From assembly GCA_013397695.1 (NCBI GenBank), contig VYZI01000074.1:1981237-2045236 (forward strand): DNA of 64,000 nucleotides, read 5' to 3'. The notes beneath the pieces are model-generated. The model saw only the letters and a list, made by a program, of their open reading frames with translations, was not told where the DNA came from and made no database searches. Position numbers and translations under genes: made by a program. Within the stretch, counting starts at the first letter, position 1, and each line of letters opens with the position of its first letter. The DNA comes from Centropus unirufus. Taxonomy: Eukaryota; Chordata; Aves; Cuculiformes; Centropidae. Positions 1-12,300 of this stretch are shown one piece after another.

Positions 1-380
1 GGGAGAAGGAAGGGAGAGGGGGGGGGAAGAAGGAGCGGGTGCGACCTTTGGCAATGGCAGCCTGTTCCTTTCGGAGGAGCATCGCTTCCCAGGTACGCCG
101 CTCCCTCTCTCAGCAACCCCGCAGGAGGGGCGCGCCATAACCGGGACTTCACATTTGCGCCCTCCCCCATGATTCCCCCCCCCGCGCCGCTTCCGAACGT
201 GGGTCCGACCTGAGCCTGGGCGCGCGCTGCCCCGCCCCGCCCCTCCCTGGGAGGGGGGCGCGCGCGGGTGATCCCCGCCTCATGGCGGGGCGTGAGGGGG
301 GCGGTGGGGTCTGTGCTCTCCGTCCTGTCAGGGTCCCCGCCTGCCCCGCACGCGGAGTGCGGCGTTAAACTCGCTTTGCC
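1..380. promoter_or_regulatory. CpG-rich promoter end of RARS2 (probably shared with ORC3)
   Basis: The stretch is very GC-rich with many CpG dinucleotides and purine runs, and it surrounds the RARS2 start codon at 54-56. Only 53 bases lie upstream of that ATG, so the core promoter is cut by the window edge. In human and other vertebrates ORC3 starts head to head with RARS2; I infer a bidirectional promoter here, but no ORC3 coding sequence is visible. No TATA box is seen, as is usual for housekeeping promoters. Confidence 0.7.
54..92 (+). CDS. RARS2: RARS2 coding exon 1
   Basis: Residues 1-13, the start of the mitochondrial targeting sequence, followed by a GTACGC donor in phase 0. The ATG is the first in a strong context and matches the position of the human start. 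Confidence 0.93.
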
Positions 381-3300
381 CTCCCCGGGAGCAATTGGTG
401 ATCATGGAGGACATCTGAAAAGGGATTTTAAAGAGCATCCAGCTCCAAGCCCTGACACGGGCAGGGACACCTCCCAGTGGATCTGGTTGCACGGATCCCC
501 ATCCAACCTGGCCTTGAACACCTCATGGAAGGGACATTAAGGTGCATCCAGTTCCATCCTTCCTTCCGTGGGCAGTCAAGCAAAGCCTCGTGCAGCCTGG
601 TCTTCAACACTCAGAGTGGATTGGGTTGGGTTGGGTTGGAAAGGACTTTAAAGAGCATCCAGGTCCAGCCTCCCTGCCATGGGCAGGGATACCTCCCACC
701 GCATCAGCTTGCTCAACACCTCATTTATCCTAGTCTGGAACCAATCATAGAATCATGGAATGGTTTAGGTTGGAAAGCATCTGGTTGCAGCCCCCGTGCC
801 ACAGGCAGGGATGCTTCCGGCTGGATCAGGTCACTCAAAGACCCATCCAAACTGGCCTTGAACACCTCTTAACATAATGGAATGGGTTGGGTTGGAAGAG
901 GCCTTCCAGTTGGAACTGGAAGAGTATCCAGTTCCAGCACCCCTGCCATGGGCAGGAATGCTTTCGGCTGGATCAGGTTGCTCAAAGACCCATCCAACCT
1001 GGTGTAATCAGGAGACTTCTCATCTGGGGAAGACTCCAGCCGTTTGTAGCTCATCACTGAGACCCTGGCATGGTGGGACATGGACAGTACAGGGACATGT
1101 CAGTCAAGGAAGGCACATGGATGTGTGACGAGATCCTTTACTGGGTGGGGGGGAAAGCCACTATAACAGGTGTTTCGTCTTGGTTTTCTAAGGCTCCTTT
1201 AACATTTGTCAGGCTTATATTGCATACTTTTTTATTGTGTATAATAGTTAAGAAATACCTGCTGTTTTGCTTGGTTTGAAATTTGGTTTTTAGGTACAAA
1301 TGATGCACACACACACCCCTCCATGAGTAATTAAAAAGGAGCAGTATTTTTCCTGGATCTTTGCTGATGCCACTTTGTTCTGTATTTTAAATTTAGCTTT
1401 CAAAGGTTTTGGATCTGCCACCGGAAACTTTAATCAAGTCCATATCTGCAGTTCCTGTCTCCAAAAAGCGGTACTGTTTTCATTTTGTTTTATAATGTCA
1501 TTGCATGTTTTATTATTTTCTGATTGTTGCAAGAGCTTAGCAGGTCTCTAGGGAAAAAAGAAATATAGAAAAAACAAACCTAAGCTATTATACCAACCCA
1601 ATTATAAGGCGGTACCTAAATCTAATTAAAATGCTGTATTTTTTCGAAACAAATATAATTGCTTAAAAAGCCGTACAAATTGTAGCCAGTGGTTGAATGG
1701 CAAATGTTGTAGCGTTAATGATCTGAATGTGGAATTGTTATGGATTTTTTCAATGTCCTGCTTGAGAGGTGCCACAATGTTAGCACGTAAATTATGTTTA
1801 TTCATGAGCAGAATTTTTATTCATTTTGAAATGCTGTTCTCACCATATCTACTTTCTGCTTGTATTAGCGAGAGCAAAGGTGATGTTTGGCCTTCTGTTG
1901 CAGCTTTCTAAACACACTGAACTTTCAGGTATCTGTGACTGGTTCATGTTTGCCAATTAAGCTTTTCACGCCCAGAGTCAGCCAAACCTCCCCAGCATTT
2001 CAGCAGGTTGGTTTTATTCGGGTTTTCATCTGTTCATTTTCTTTCCAGGCGTGTTGCTGATTTCCAGCTTTCCATTGCTTCTCTAACGGAAGACAGTTGT
2101 AGTCCTTGCTTAGCACAAGATCTGCAGCTTCAGGCTCAGAAGCTGGCTGAAAAGGTACGCTTAATGCATTAATCTGATATATTTGATCAAATAATAAACC
2201 TGCAGGCTAGAGGTGCCACAAGGAATTCTATTCTTTCTCCGTGCATCGGTTTGGGTCAGAGTATTTTAATGACTGCACCTACTGTAATTGCAGAAGCATA
2301 CGTGGGTTTATTTTATTGTGGCATTCGGATCCAAGCCTCAAGCATGGGAGATCTGGTTACTGAAGAACCTCAGGGCACTTGAAGGAGAAGTTGTTAAAGC
2401 TATGGAGAGGCCAGATGAGCACTCACCTTAAGGAGAGATAAAAAACACAGAGATTGACAGATTATAGAAAAACAGGAGAAACAATGACAGATTATGATGA
2501 AAAAACATTTAGTAGAACAAATGGTATGGAGAAAGTGGGAATGTCTGTTGTCTCTGTGCCCCATAAGTGAAAAGGACCTTCTGTGAAATGAAGAGGTGGG
2601 AAATTCAGAGTTAATACAAGGAATATATTTTTATGTAGCTTGAAAATAAACATTTTTCTAATTGGAGCTGGTGACATATAACGAACTTCAAGCCTAACCA
2701 CAACTTCATCTCCTGGTTAAGTTAGTGTCTCAGCTGGAGACCTAGCATGGGGATGGAATTTCTTCTTCATTATCTTTGTCCTTTATGTGCTTTCCAATCC
2801 TCTGATTTTTTTTCTTCCCCAGACAATTTTGTGGCTGTGAAAGACAGCTATTGCAGTTTAATAAGGAACTCAAGTCTGACAGGTTGAGATCCAAAACTCG
2901 CAGCCTGTGAAGACACCAAAATTTGTGTAAAATGATGGTTGACATCAGGGGCTGGGTTCCTTGTGCGCTCAGAATTTTCCAAACATGTGCCGTATGGAAC
3001 TCATATATGAAATTTTTAATAAGTTTTCCTTTAAAATCTTTATTTTTTATCACTGGATATTTCAGAACATGATCATTCAAGTCAGAAACTTCAAGAAACA
3101 GCAATCCAAAACTTCTATCTATGATTTTCTTTAAAACATTTATGTTGATTTGGGTTTTTTCTTTTTTTTTTTCTTTGTTTTAAGTGCTGTCAGGTACGGT
3201 CTGAGGGGCCAAATGTTTCTCAGCTTTTGTGTGTGCTGCTGCCAGTCAAAATAAAAATCACAGACCCTACACATGCAGGGACTGAAGTAAAGCACGTGTG

Positions 3301-6300
3301 GCATTTCAGGCCAAGTTACGTTTGGAGCTATTAAGCATGGGCTGGAAATAATAAAATCATTCCTTTTCCAATAGGATTGATTAAATGAGCTATCTGTGAT
3401 AAAAGAAAGAAATTACATTGCATTTTTATACTGGATTAAATTAAAATTTATAATGGATTAGATTGAAGTTTTCCAGTTTAGCTCTTTCCATGTAGAGTTT
3501 CTGTTTTGTTTTGTCCTTGTAGCTAAAATGCGATGCTGTAGTGAGTGGAATCAGTGCTGGGCCAGGAACTGTGAACTTTACAATCAACAGGGAATTATTA
3601 GCAAAGGTGAGTACTGTATTTTGGATGATTTAAGGTGTTTCCAAGACAAGTTACTGTTGTTCTAGAAAGGTGTTTTCTATGTAAAACCAACTTTGGTCAG
3701 TTCCCCTCGAGGATTCCTGTTACTAATTTGTTGTGTAGGCCTACAGTTCGGATCAAGGCTCACAAAATGTTATCCGTATGAGAAAACAAGTGTGTCTCCT
3801 CTTCTCTGCTAATCATGACTCCTTCTCTCTGCTTTAAAAGGCAGGCTTGGCATCTTCTTTGAGTTTTTACAGCATAAAACTCAACAGTTTTGATTTTATA
3901 TGTGAAGAGTCTTGTTTAAAATAGAGAAGGACGATAAGATAACCTGAAGTAGAAGTATTTGCCAGCAAATCTATCATTGCATAGTTTGCAACAAAAAGGT
4001 GGGGGATGGTATATTCCTCAGTCCAATGCCTGAAATCAACTGAAATCGAATGGATGATTTACCAAACCAATAATTTAATGAGGGGAAGATACCACTCTAT
4101 CTATGAGAGCAATGTCTCAGTTGTATTCTCTCTGGATTATCTGCAAAAGCTTAATAAATATAAGTAGACACAAGTGTGAGACTGGGAATTGTGTATTCAT
4201 GCTGTCTTCCAATGGAACAGGAAAAGAATATTGGGCAGATGCTATTCCTGAAAAGGATTGAGGAAGAAATACAGTGGACAGTGATGTAAAGTAACTGGAG
4301 AAAGGTAGAAACATTAATTTGCCTCACATTCTGGGATGAACAATGAAAGCGGTTTAGATTTATACTGTCAAAATTAGAAATAGCTAAACCTCTTTTGTCT
4401 GTGTCACTGAAACCACTGGTAGATGTTTAAATATGCTGTTAGAGTTATGAATGACCAAATGATCCTTGAGCTGTTGCAGTCTGCTTGCAGTGAACTGAAG
4501 GGGAGGATTCTCTAGGAGTTGTTTTGACTCTTAAATTGGCTTTGGTGATAATCATAGAATCATAGAATGGTTTGGGTTGGAAGGGAACTCAAAGCTCATG
4601 CAGTTCCAACCCCACTGCCATGAGCAGGGACACCTTCCACCACAACCTGGCCTTGAACACTTCCAGGGAGAAGCCATCCACAGCTTCCCTGGGCAACCTG
4701 TGCCAGTGCCTCATCACCCTCAGCATGAAGAATTTCTTCCTCATGTCTAATCTAAATCTCCCCTCTCCAATTTAAAGCCATTTCCCCTCATCCTGTTGCT
4801 ACACATCCTGGTAAAAAGTCCCTCCGCGGCTTTCTTGTAACCCTTTCAGGTACTGGAAAGTGCTGTAAGATCTCCCTCTAGTCTTCTTTTTTTTCCAGGC
4901 TGAACAGCCCCAAATCTCTCAGCCTGTCCTCATGGCAGAGGTGCTCCAGCCCTCTGATCACCTTCATAGCCTCCTCTGGACCTGTTCCAGCAGTTCCATA
5001 TCGTTCTTATACTCAAGATTGTCCAGAACTGGACACAGTATTCCAGGTGGGGGTCTCATGAGCAGAATAGAGGGTCAATCCCCTCCCTCTCCCTGCTGCC
5101 CGTGCTGCTTTTGATGCAGCCCAGGGCACCGTTGGCCTCTGGGCTGTGAACACACATTGCTGGCTCATGTCATGAATCATGAAGTCTAGAACTCCTGCAC
5201 CTCTGTGTGAGATTTCCTGAAGCAACATAAATGTGCTCATGTGCTGCTCGTATAACCTGCATCTGCCTGGCCCTGCGCATCCAGTCAGTGTTCATGGGAT
5301 TTATTGTAGGCTCTCAGTCACAAGGAGGGCATGAGAGGTCTGATATGTCCCAAAGGGTTGGACCTACATAATCTGTGCACAACAGGTGTCTCTTGTATTC
5401 ACACCTTGACAAAACCTTGGGTATAGGACAACATCCCTGGAAATATCAGAGAAATCACCAAGCACTTTAAAGTGTGCCTAGATCAGATGTATTTGTGGAA
5501 AAAGGACACGTCTGGGAAGGCCAGAGGCATGGTGTGTGGGGTTTATTAATTAAAAAAGAAAAAAAATCCTGTTGATAACTTTTTGCTCCACCATGAGGTA
5601 AATTCTCCAATCATTTTTACTGCTCGTAAGTTCTTCTGCTCTTTCATCCAAGTCTATTGTCTAGTTCTACAATAGAACTAGTACTTCTTGTTTTAAAATG
5701 TGTTACCTGGATCAGGAGAGGTGAGGATTACGATTAGAACGTTGTTTTCATGAGAACTCTCTCATTTCGCACGAGTTAGCTGTTCTACCTACATTCCTGG
5801 TCTTAGTTTCTTTTCCTGCCCACAAGCCCTTCCTGGATTCACCCTCTTGCCCTTTCATGTTATGTAAGTTAAAAATGATAAAAACTAGGCTTTCCACTTC
5901 CTTTTAAGTTCCCACTAAAGTCAGCCTTGATTTTCACCAAAATCTCTGCCTATCATTTCTCCAACTTCTTAATTGATCAGAAGCAGTTTAAAGGCATTTT
6001 CAGCTCTGTATGAGATTGTGTTTGATTGGCAGGCCAGACACCTGGTCGCTAGAGTGAATAAAGGGTGTGGGATCAAACTCTTCCGTGTTTGGTAAAGTTC
6101 TCCCAATGACACTTTCTGTTGTTGAAACAGGTTTTCTTTTTTATTTCCTTAGGCTGTGTTGCAGCAGGTGTTGAAAGATGGCTCAGAATATGGAGTGAAA
6201 AGTGAACTTTTCTCTGCAGTGCCTAAAAAGAAGGCACTGATTGAGTTCAGGTAAGTGCTGAGTCCTTTGAGGGATCGCACAATCATAGAATCACTGGGTT

Positions 6301-9300
6301 GCAAAATACCTCTGACATTAGAGTCCAGCCGTACCTGTACCCCACTACTCCAGATCCCTAAGCACTTCATCTCTCTGTCTTTTAAACACCTCCAGGGATG
6401 GGGACTCCACCATCTTCCTGCGCAGCTGTTCCAGTGTTTGATAATCTTTTTTGTGTAGATTTTTTTTCCTAATGTCCAATCTGAGCCTGTTATGGTGCAG
6501 CTTGAGGCCATTCCCTCTTGTCCTATCCCCTGTCACTTGGAAGAAGAGACCAGCACCCACGTCTCTACAACTTTCTGGCAGTTGTAGGCAGTGATAAGGT
6601 TTACGAAATTTGGGCTTTTTCCCCGAATTTATTATTGGTTTTTAAAGAATTCTCACCTCACACTGCCCTCCACTAAAAGTATTCTCACTTAGTGCATACT
6701 AGCATTCAGTTTCAAAGTAAGTTGCTTATACTCCCTCTGTGGGCTTCCACAGGCGTGGAAAGTAAGCACTTGGCTTTCATTTGGAGGGTGAATTTTCATA
6801 GCTGAGCTTCCAGTTTGTTGTTGGGGTAAACAACTGTTGGTAGGTGAGTTTTTCTTCATGGGAAACTGTTGGTAGAATAAGATGCCATTTGAGTTAATGA
6901 TCCTTGTGTATGAGGCCCCCTGTTCTGGTGTGAGGATTATCTCAAATACAAGTATGAGGAGATCCACCTGTATGACCAAAACAGGTAAAGAGTGAGGAGG
7001 TGGTGTAAGTCCATCGTCACTAGTATGGTTGGATTCAGAGAGTTTCTTTGGTGTGGGGTGGTTTTTTCCCCTGTAACAGTGGCTGTTGACCAACATTGGA
7101 GGAGAAGCTGCCTGGATAGGGAAACGTGCTGCTTAGAACAGAGGCTGCTCAGGGAATGCTAAGGGAAAATTGAAAACTGGTTTGATTTCAGTTCTATTGC
7201 TGTATGCATGAGTTGGATCCTTTTGGCTTAATGTTCTGTCTTGTACATTAAACAAACATTATCTTTGAAAATCTGTTCCAGCTCCCCTAATATTGCCAAG
7301 AAGTTCCACGTAGGACACTTGCGTTCCACACTAATAGGTAAGCAGGCGTTTCACTGCCTCCTAAAGGAGCTTCCTCCTGTTAGACTCCAGGAACATTGCT
7401 ACCCTTCTCCTCTTATAGTGGAGGGACTGTGTCAAGCTCGCCTTGCTAATTAGAAACCTTTGGCTAATTATGCAGTGAATGAGCATGGTGTGTTGCTGGC
7501 AGATTTATTAAGCCACACGTGATGTAGTTTTATGACTGTTAACATTAAATGAAGTAGTTGGAAATGGTTGGGCAAAGACACCCAGGGCAGTTTGCATTGA
7601 GGGGTTATGAGAAACCTTTTGGGTTTTACATTTCCAGCGTGGCCTGGACTGAGGACCAGTCAGAGTTATGTCTTGGTGGCTGTCTTGCAAAAAGCTTGCT
7701 TTTGTATGTTAATTACTTTATGCCAGTATTACTGACACAGTTGTCTTTTGTAATGGAATAATTAGTAAGTTTATTGTACAGTACTCTAATGGCATATGGG
7801 AAACATTATTTCTCCTTCCTTTCCCTCTTGCAATAGAAACTAGGAGGTTGTTAGCAGATCCTAGAGCATCTGTGCAACTAATAATGTGTCAGTTTTTAAT
7901 TATATTTAATGTATAATTATTAGTCACGTAAAGTTAATAATTCTGCCTGTTCATGGTCTGATAGCTGAGCTAAATGACATGTTTTTGGTTCTTTGTGTTC
8001 AATTTCTGGACCCTTCACTATAGGAAAAAAAAGCAGTTTTGAGAATAGTTCTGTAGGTCAGTGTTTGTGCAGTAGTAATAGGATGAATTGACTATAGAGA
8101 ATGGAATTGAGAGGAACTGTAAGCTATAACATAGTGTCATAATAACAGAAGAAGAGAAAGCTTTCCTGCATTCTTTTACATTTGTGCTGTAATAGAAAGC
8201 ACAGGAAAATAGAGGAAGGGATGCAGTTTTTTTGTCTTCGTAATTCTGCGGTTTAGCTCAGCTCAGGAGAAAGATGAGGGGCTTTTGTTGTAGAATCATA
8301 GAATCACCTGGTTGGAAAAGCCCTTTAAGATCGTCGAGTCCAACCGTGCCTGTCCACCCCTAATCCATATCCCCAAGCACCTCATCTCCCCGTCTGTTAA
8401 ACACCTCCAGGGATGGGGACTCCACCACCTCCCTGGCAGCCGTTCCAGTGCCTGATGACCCCTTTCAGTGAAGAATTTTTTCCTGATGTCCAATCTGATC
8501 CTGCCCTGTTGCAGCTTGAGGACATTCCCCCTTGTCCTATCCCATCACTTGGGAGAAGAGACCAGCACCCACCTCTCCACAATCTCTGCTGTAGACAGTG
8601 ATAAGGTCTCCCCTCAGCCTCCTCTTCTCCAGGCTGAACATCTTCAGGTCCCTCAGTAATTCCAGTCAGAACCAAGATAAACTTCTGCGAGGTTTGGAAC
8701 CTCTCAGACACATCTTTCTCAGCACAGCTCCAGCAGTACTGAGGGATTCAGGACAGTGTTCTCCATTGAACATCAGAGGTAACAGCAGTTCCTGAATCTG
8801 AGTGCTTGCTTAACCCTCTGGTAGGAGGCTGTCTCATAGCCCGTGGGCATGGGCCACACCAGATACACCAGCTGCACGCTCCAGATACAGCATGTGACAA
8901 TCCAGCACCACACACCAGCTCTCCTGTCCTGGATGGCTGTCAAGACAGATGGAGCCCAAGGTCATGGATTAAATCAACTCAACAGTTTAGAGGGATGGCC
9001 GTGGACTAAGGGAATTCTATCTGTGTGTACCAAAAGACAGTAAAATTGTGTTTAATTTGAGATTAATTGGAATATATTAGGAAATGTGGGACCTGAGAAC
9101 GATGTCAATGGTATAACAGGTGGATACTGTCCTGGTTTCAACTGGAATAAAGTTAATTTTTTTCCCAGCAACTGCTGGTTTTGAGATTTAGTATGAGAAC
9201 GATGTGGACAAAATGCTGAAGTTTTCAGCTGTTGCTATGAAATTGATAACTTTTTCAGTTCCCTATGGTTTGCCAGTGTACAGGTGCACAAGGAGTTGGG

Positions 9301-12300
9301 AGGAGCATAGCCAGGCAGCTGACCTAAGCTGGCCAAAGAGATATTTGATGCTGTATAATCATGAAGTGGTTTGTGTTGGAAGGGACCTTAAAGCCCATCC
9401 AGTTCCAACCCCCCTGCCATGGGCAGGGACACCTCCCACGATCCCAGGCTGCTCAAGGCCCCATCCAACCTGGCCTTGAGCACCTCTAGGGAGGGGGCAT
9501 CCACAACCACCCTGGGCAGTAATAATCATAATAACAGTAACAATAATAACAATAACAGCTTTGCTATAATAATAATAACCATTTTGCTTCCTTATCAGGG
9601 AATTTCATAGCAAACCTCAAAATTGCACTGGGACATGAAGTAACAAGAATAAATTACCTTGGTGACTGGGGCATGCAGTTTGGTAGGTTTTGATGTTTGT
9701 TTCACCTGTTCCCCTTTCTAATGTTTAATATGGTCTAGATTTCCAGCTTCATTTTTTGCGAGCATTTTGGATTCACTCTGGACTCATGAAGAGTAACGTT
9801 GTGTTTCCATGCATGTAATGTGTAATTAATGTCCTTAAACGATGAGCAAAACAATCCAGATTCAGTAGGAGCATGACCTGTGCTACTGCACAAGAAACAA
9901 CAGGAGGGCTGCTCTCAATCACATCATCCCCTGTCCAGTATTGAAACGACGTTTTGACCATGTCCTGTTGCTGGACAGTTTTCAATCTGTGGCTTCTTGT
10001 TTATAGGTTGTTGCTGTTCAAATGGTGATTTTCTCTACAAATGCAGAAATCCACATTCCATTTGTGAAAAACTGAAAAATCAGCATAATATTTCATACTA
10101 ATTTCTAATGATTTTCATTCTGTTTGTGTTTTTTCCATGCAGTCTTTTAACAGTTATGTTTTTGCTCTGATTTGGTTTTCTGCTTTCAGTTGTGTAGCAT
10201 TGTATTCTTTAAAAATGTAAGGCATTTGTTTCATTGCACAGTGTTAAGATTAGATTTGCTTATGACCACAACTTATCAAAACAATTCGTGCTGGGCTATT
10301 GTCTAACTCTGTATTTAATTGTTATTCAAGGCTTATTGGGTGTTGGTTTCCAACGCTTCGGCAACAAAGAAAAACTGGAATCTAGTCCTTTACAACACCT
10401 TTTTGAGGTACGTTCAGAAAAGACCAACTAGAGATTTGAGTGGACTGTCCATCCCCCTGAGCTCTCAGTTTGGTACAGAATGTGTGTCTGCAGGGTCACG
10501 GTGAGATGCGCGTTAGGTTTAAATGACTTTTCTTGAAGGACCTGTGCCAGTCTGGGCCATGGCAGCAGAGATGGATTTCATTAGGCTGGAAAACACACCC
10601 CATAAGGGAGGAAATTACATGGATACTTCCGTTGTGTTGATTGCTGCTACCACCACGTACAGTTCAGCTGATGTCAATGATCTTCACCAGGCGGAGATGA
10701 CCACTGACCTCGCTGTGTTGACTGCCGTGGAAACAGAATCTCACATCCAATGCTGTAATGCGTGGTTCCCAAAGCTGTGGAAATAAGAGGCATGGACAGT
10801 GTTAAAATCCTCTATAAGTAAAATTTAATCCCCATTGCTCAGTAAACAGTTCACTGGGGTTGGGGTAAAGGATTTTCCAAGTGTTTTGTGTCTAACATGG
10901 AGCTCTAGCGTAGGTAAGTAAGGAGGAGTCACGTTACAGAACCCTGTTCTGGATCTGCAGAACTCTCTTGTTTCTTCTATTTGCGTAAAAGAGGCGGAAG
11001 CATTTGAACGTGTAGTTTCTGTTGACAGCCATTCAGGAAATGCCTTTCAGCGGTAGGGAAGGCTGTTTTCTTGTGGGAGGTTGCCCTCTTAGTTGCCCAC
11101 CATGCCCACCAGCATGGTGCAAGCGCTTCCTGAGCAGGCTCGTTGCATGAACCAAGGCCAACAAGATTTAACAAGGCCAAATGCAGAGTCCTGCACACAG
11201 CCTGGTAATTCTACGATTCTATGATTTCCTTTTCTCCCATGTCTGGTCACCTGAGAGGGACATCAGCACCTCCCCCTCCACTGCCCACTTGAGGAAGCTG
11301 TAGGCTGTGATAAGGTCACCCCCCCAGCCTTCTCTTCTCCAGGCTAGAGAGATAGATTCGTTGTACGTGGGTGAAGTTGGCCAATACTTTGCTCTTAGCA
11401 AACCAATGGTCTGTTGGCATTCAAATGCTTTACTTGGGTCCCAGAGAGACAGCATGTATTAGTGTGGGTGCACAGAACAATAAGTTAAGTGCCTTTGGGA
11501 TCAGAATTGGGTGATCTGGAGGGGTTTTTTATCTTGTAAAATATCATACAATGACAAAATCACCAGGTTGGAAAAGACCTTTAAGATCATAGAGTCCAAC
11601 CATACCTGTCCACCCCTAATCCATATCCCGAAGCACCTCATCTCCCTGTCTTTTAAACCCTCCAGGGATGGTGACTTCACCTCTTCCCTGGCTTCTGTTC
11701 CAGTGCCTGATGATCCTTTCCATGAAGAATTTTTTCCTCATGTTTAATCTGAACCTCCCTTGATGCAGCTTGAGGCCATTCCTCCTTGTCCTATCTCCTG
11801 TCACCTGGGAGAAGAGACCAGCACCCACCTCTCCACACCCTCCTTTCAGGCAGGTGGAGGCAGTGATAAGGTCTCCCCTCAGCCAAGGGGTCTTACAATC
11901 AAGTTTATTCACTCTGTGACCCTCTGAAGAAACATCTCTGGGTTAAAAGTATGTGATGCTTTCCCTTTCACGTGTAAATAAATTCCTGCTGCTGCAGTTG
12001 TTTCAAGGTTATGAAGATGACAATAGTGTCAGCCGTCAGGAATCATGGCCTTAGTCTTGTTTCAAGAGAAGTTCCATGTTTTTCTGTTGGAGTTTGAGCT
12101 ACTCATTCAATCTTTACATAAGAAATTTATTCCTTTAACATGGCTTTAAGAGTTTGATGTTACAAATACCATCTTTAACTGCATTTGTACTGTCGCTCTG
12201 CTGAGTTTTATTGGAGCAGAAGGTTATACTTCATGAATTTCATTTTCAGTGCCGTTCATTCTGTTTTAGGTGTATGTGCAGATTAACAAAGCAGCAGAAG

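Noticed and set aside
416..1128. CRISPR-like array because of regular repeats in RARS2 intron 1
   Set aside because: Units are degenerate, of unequal length and clearly CR1-derived in a vertebrate genome.
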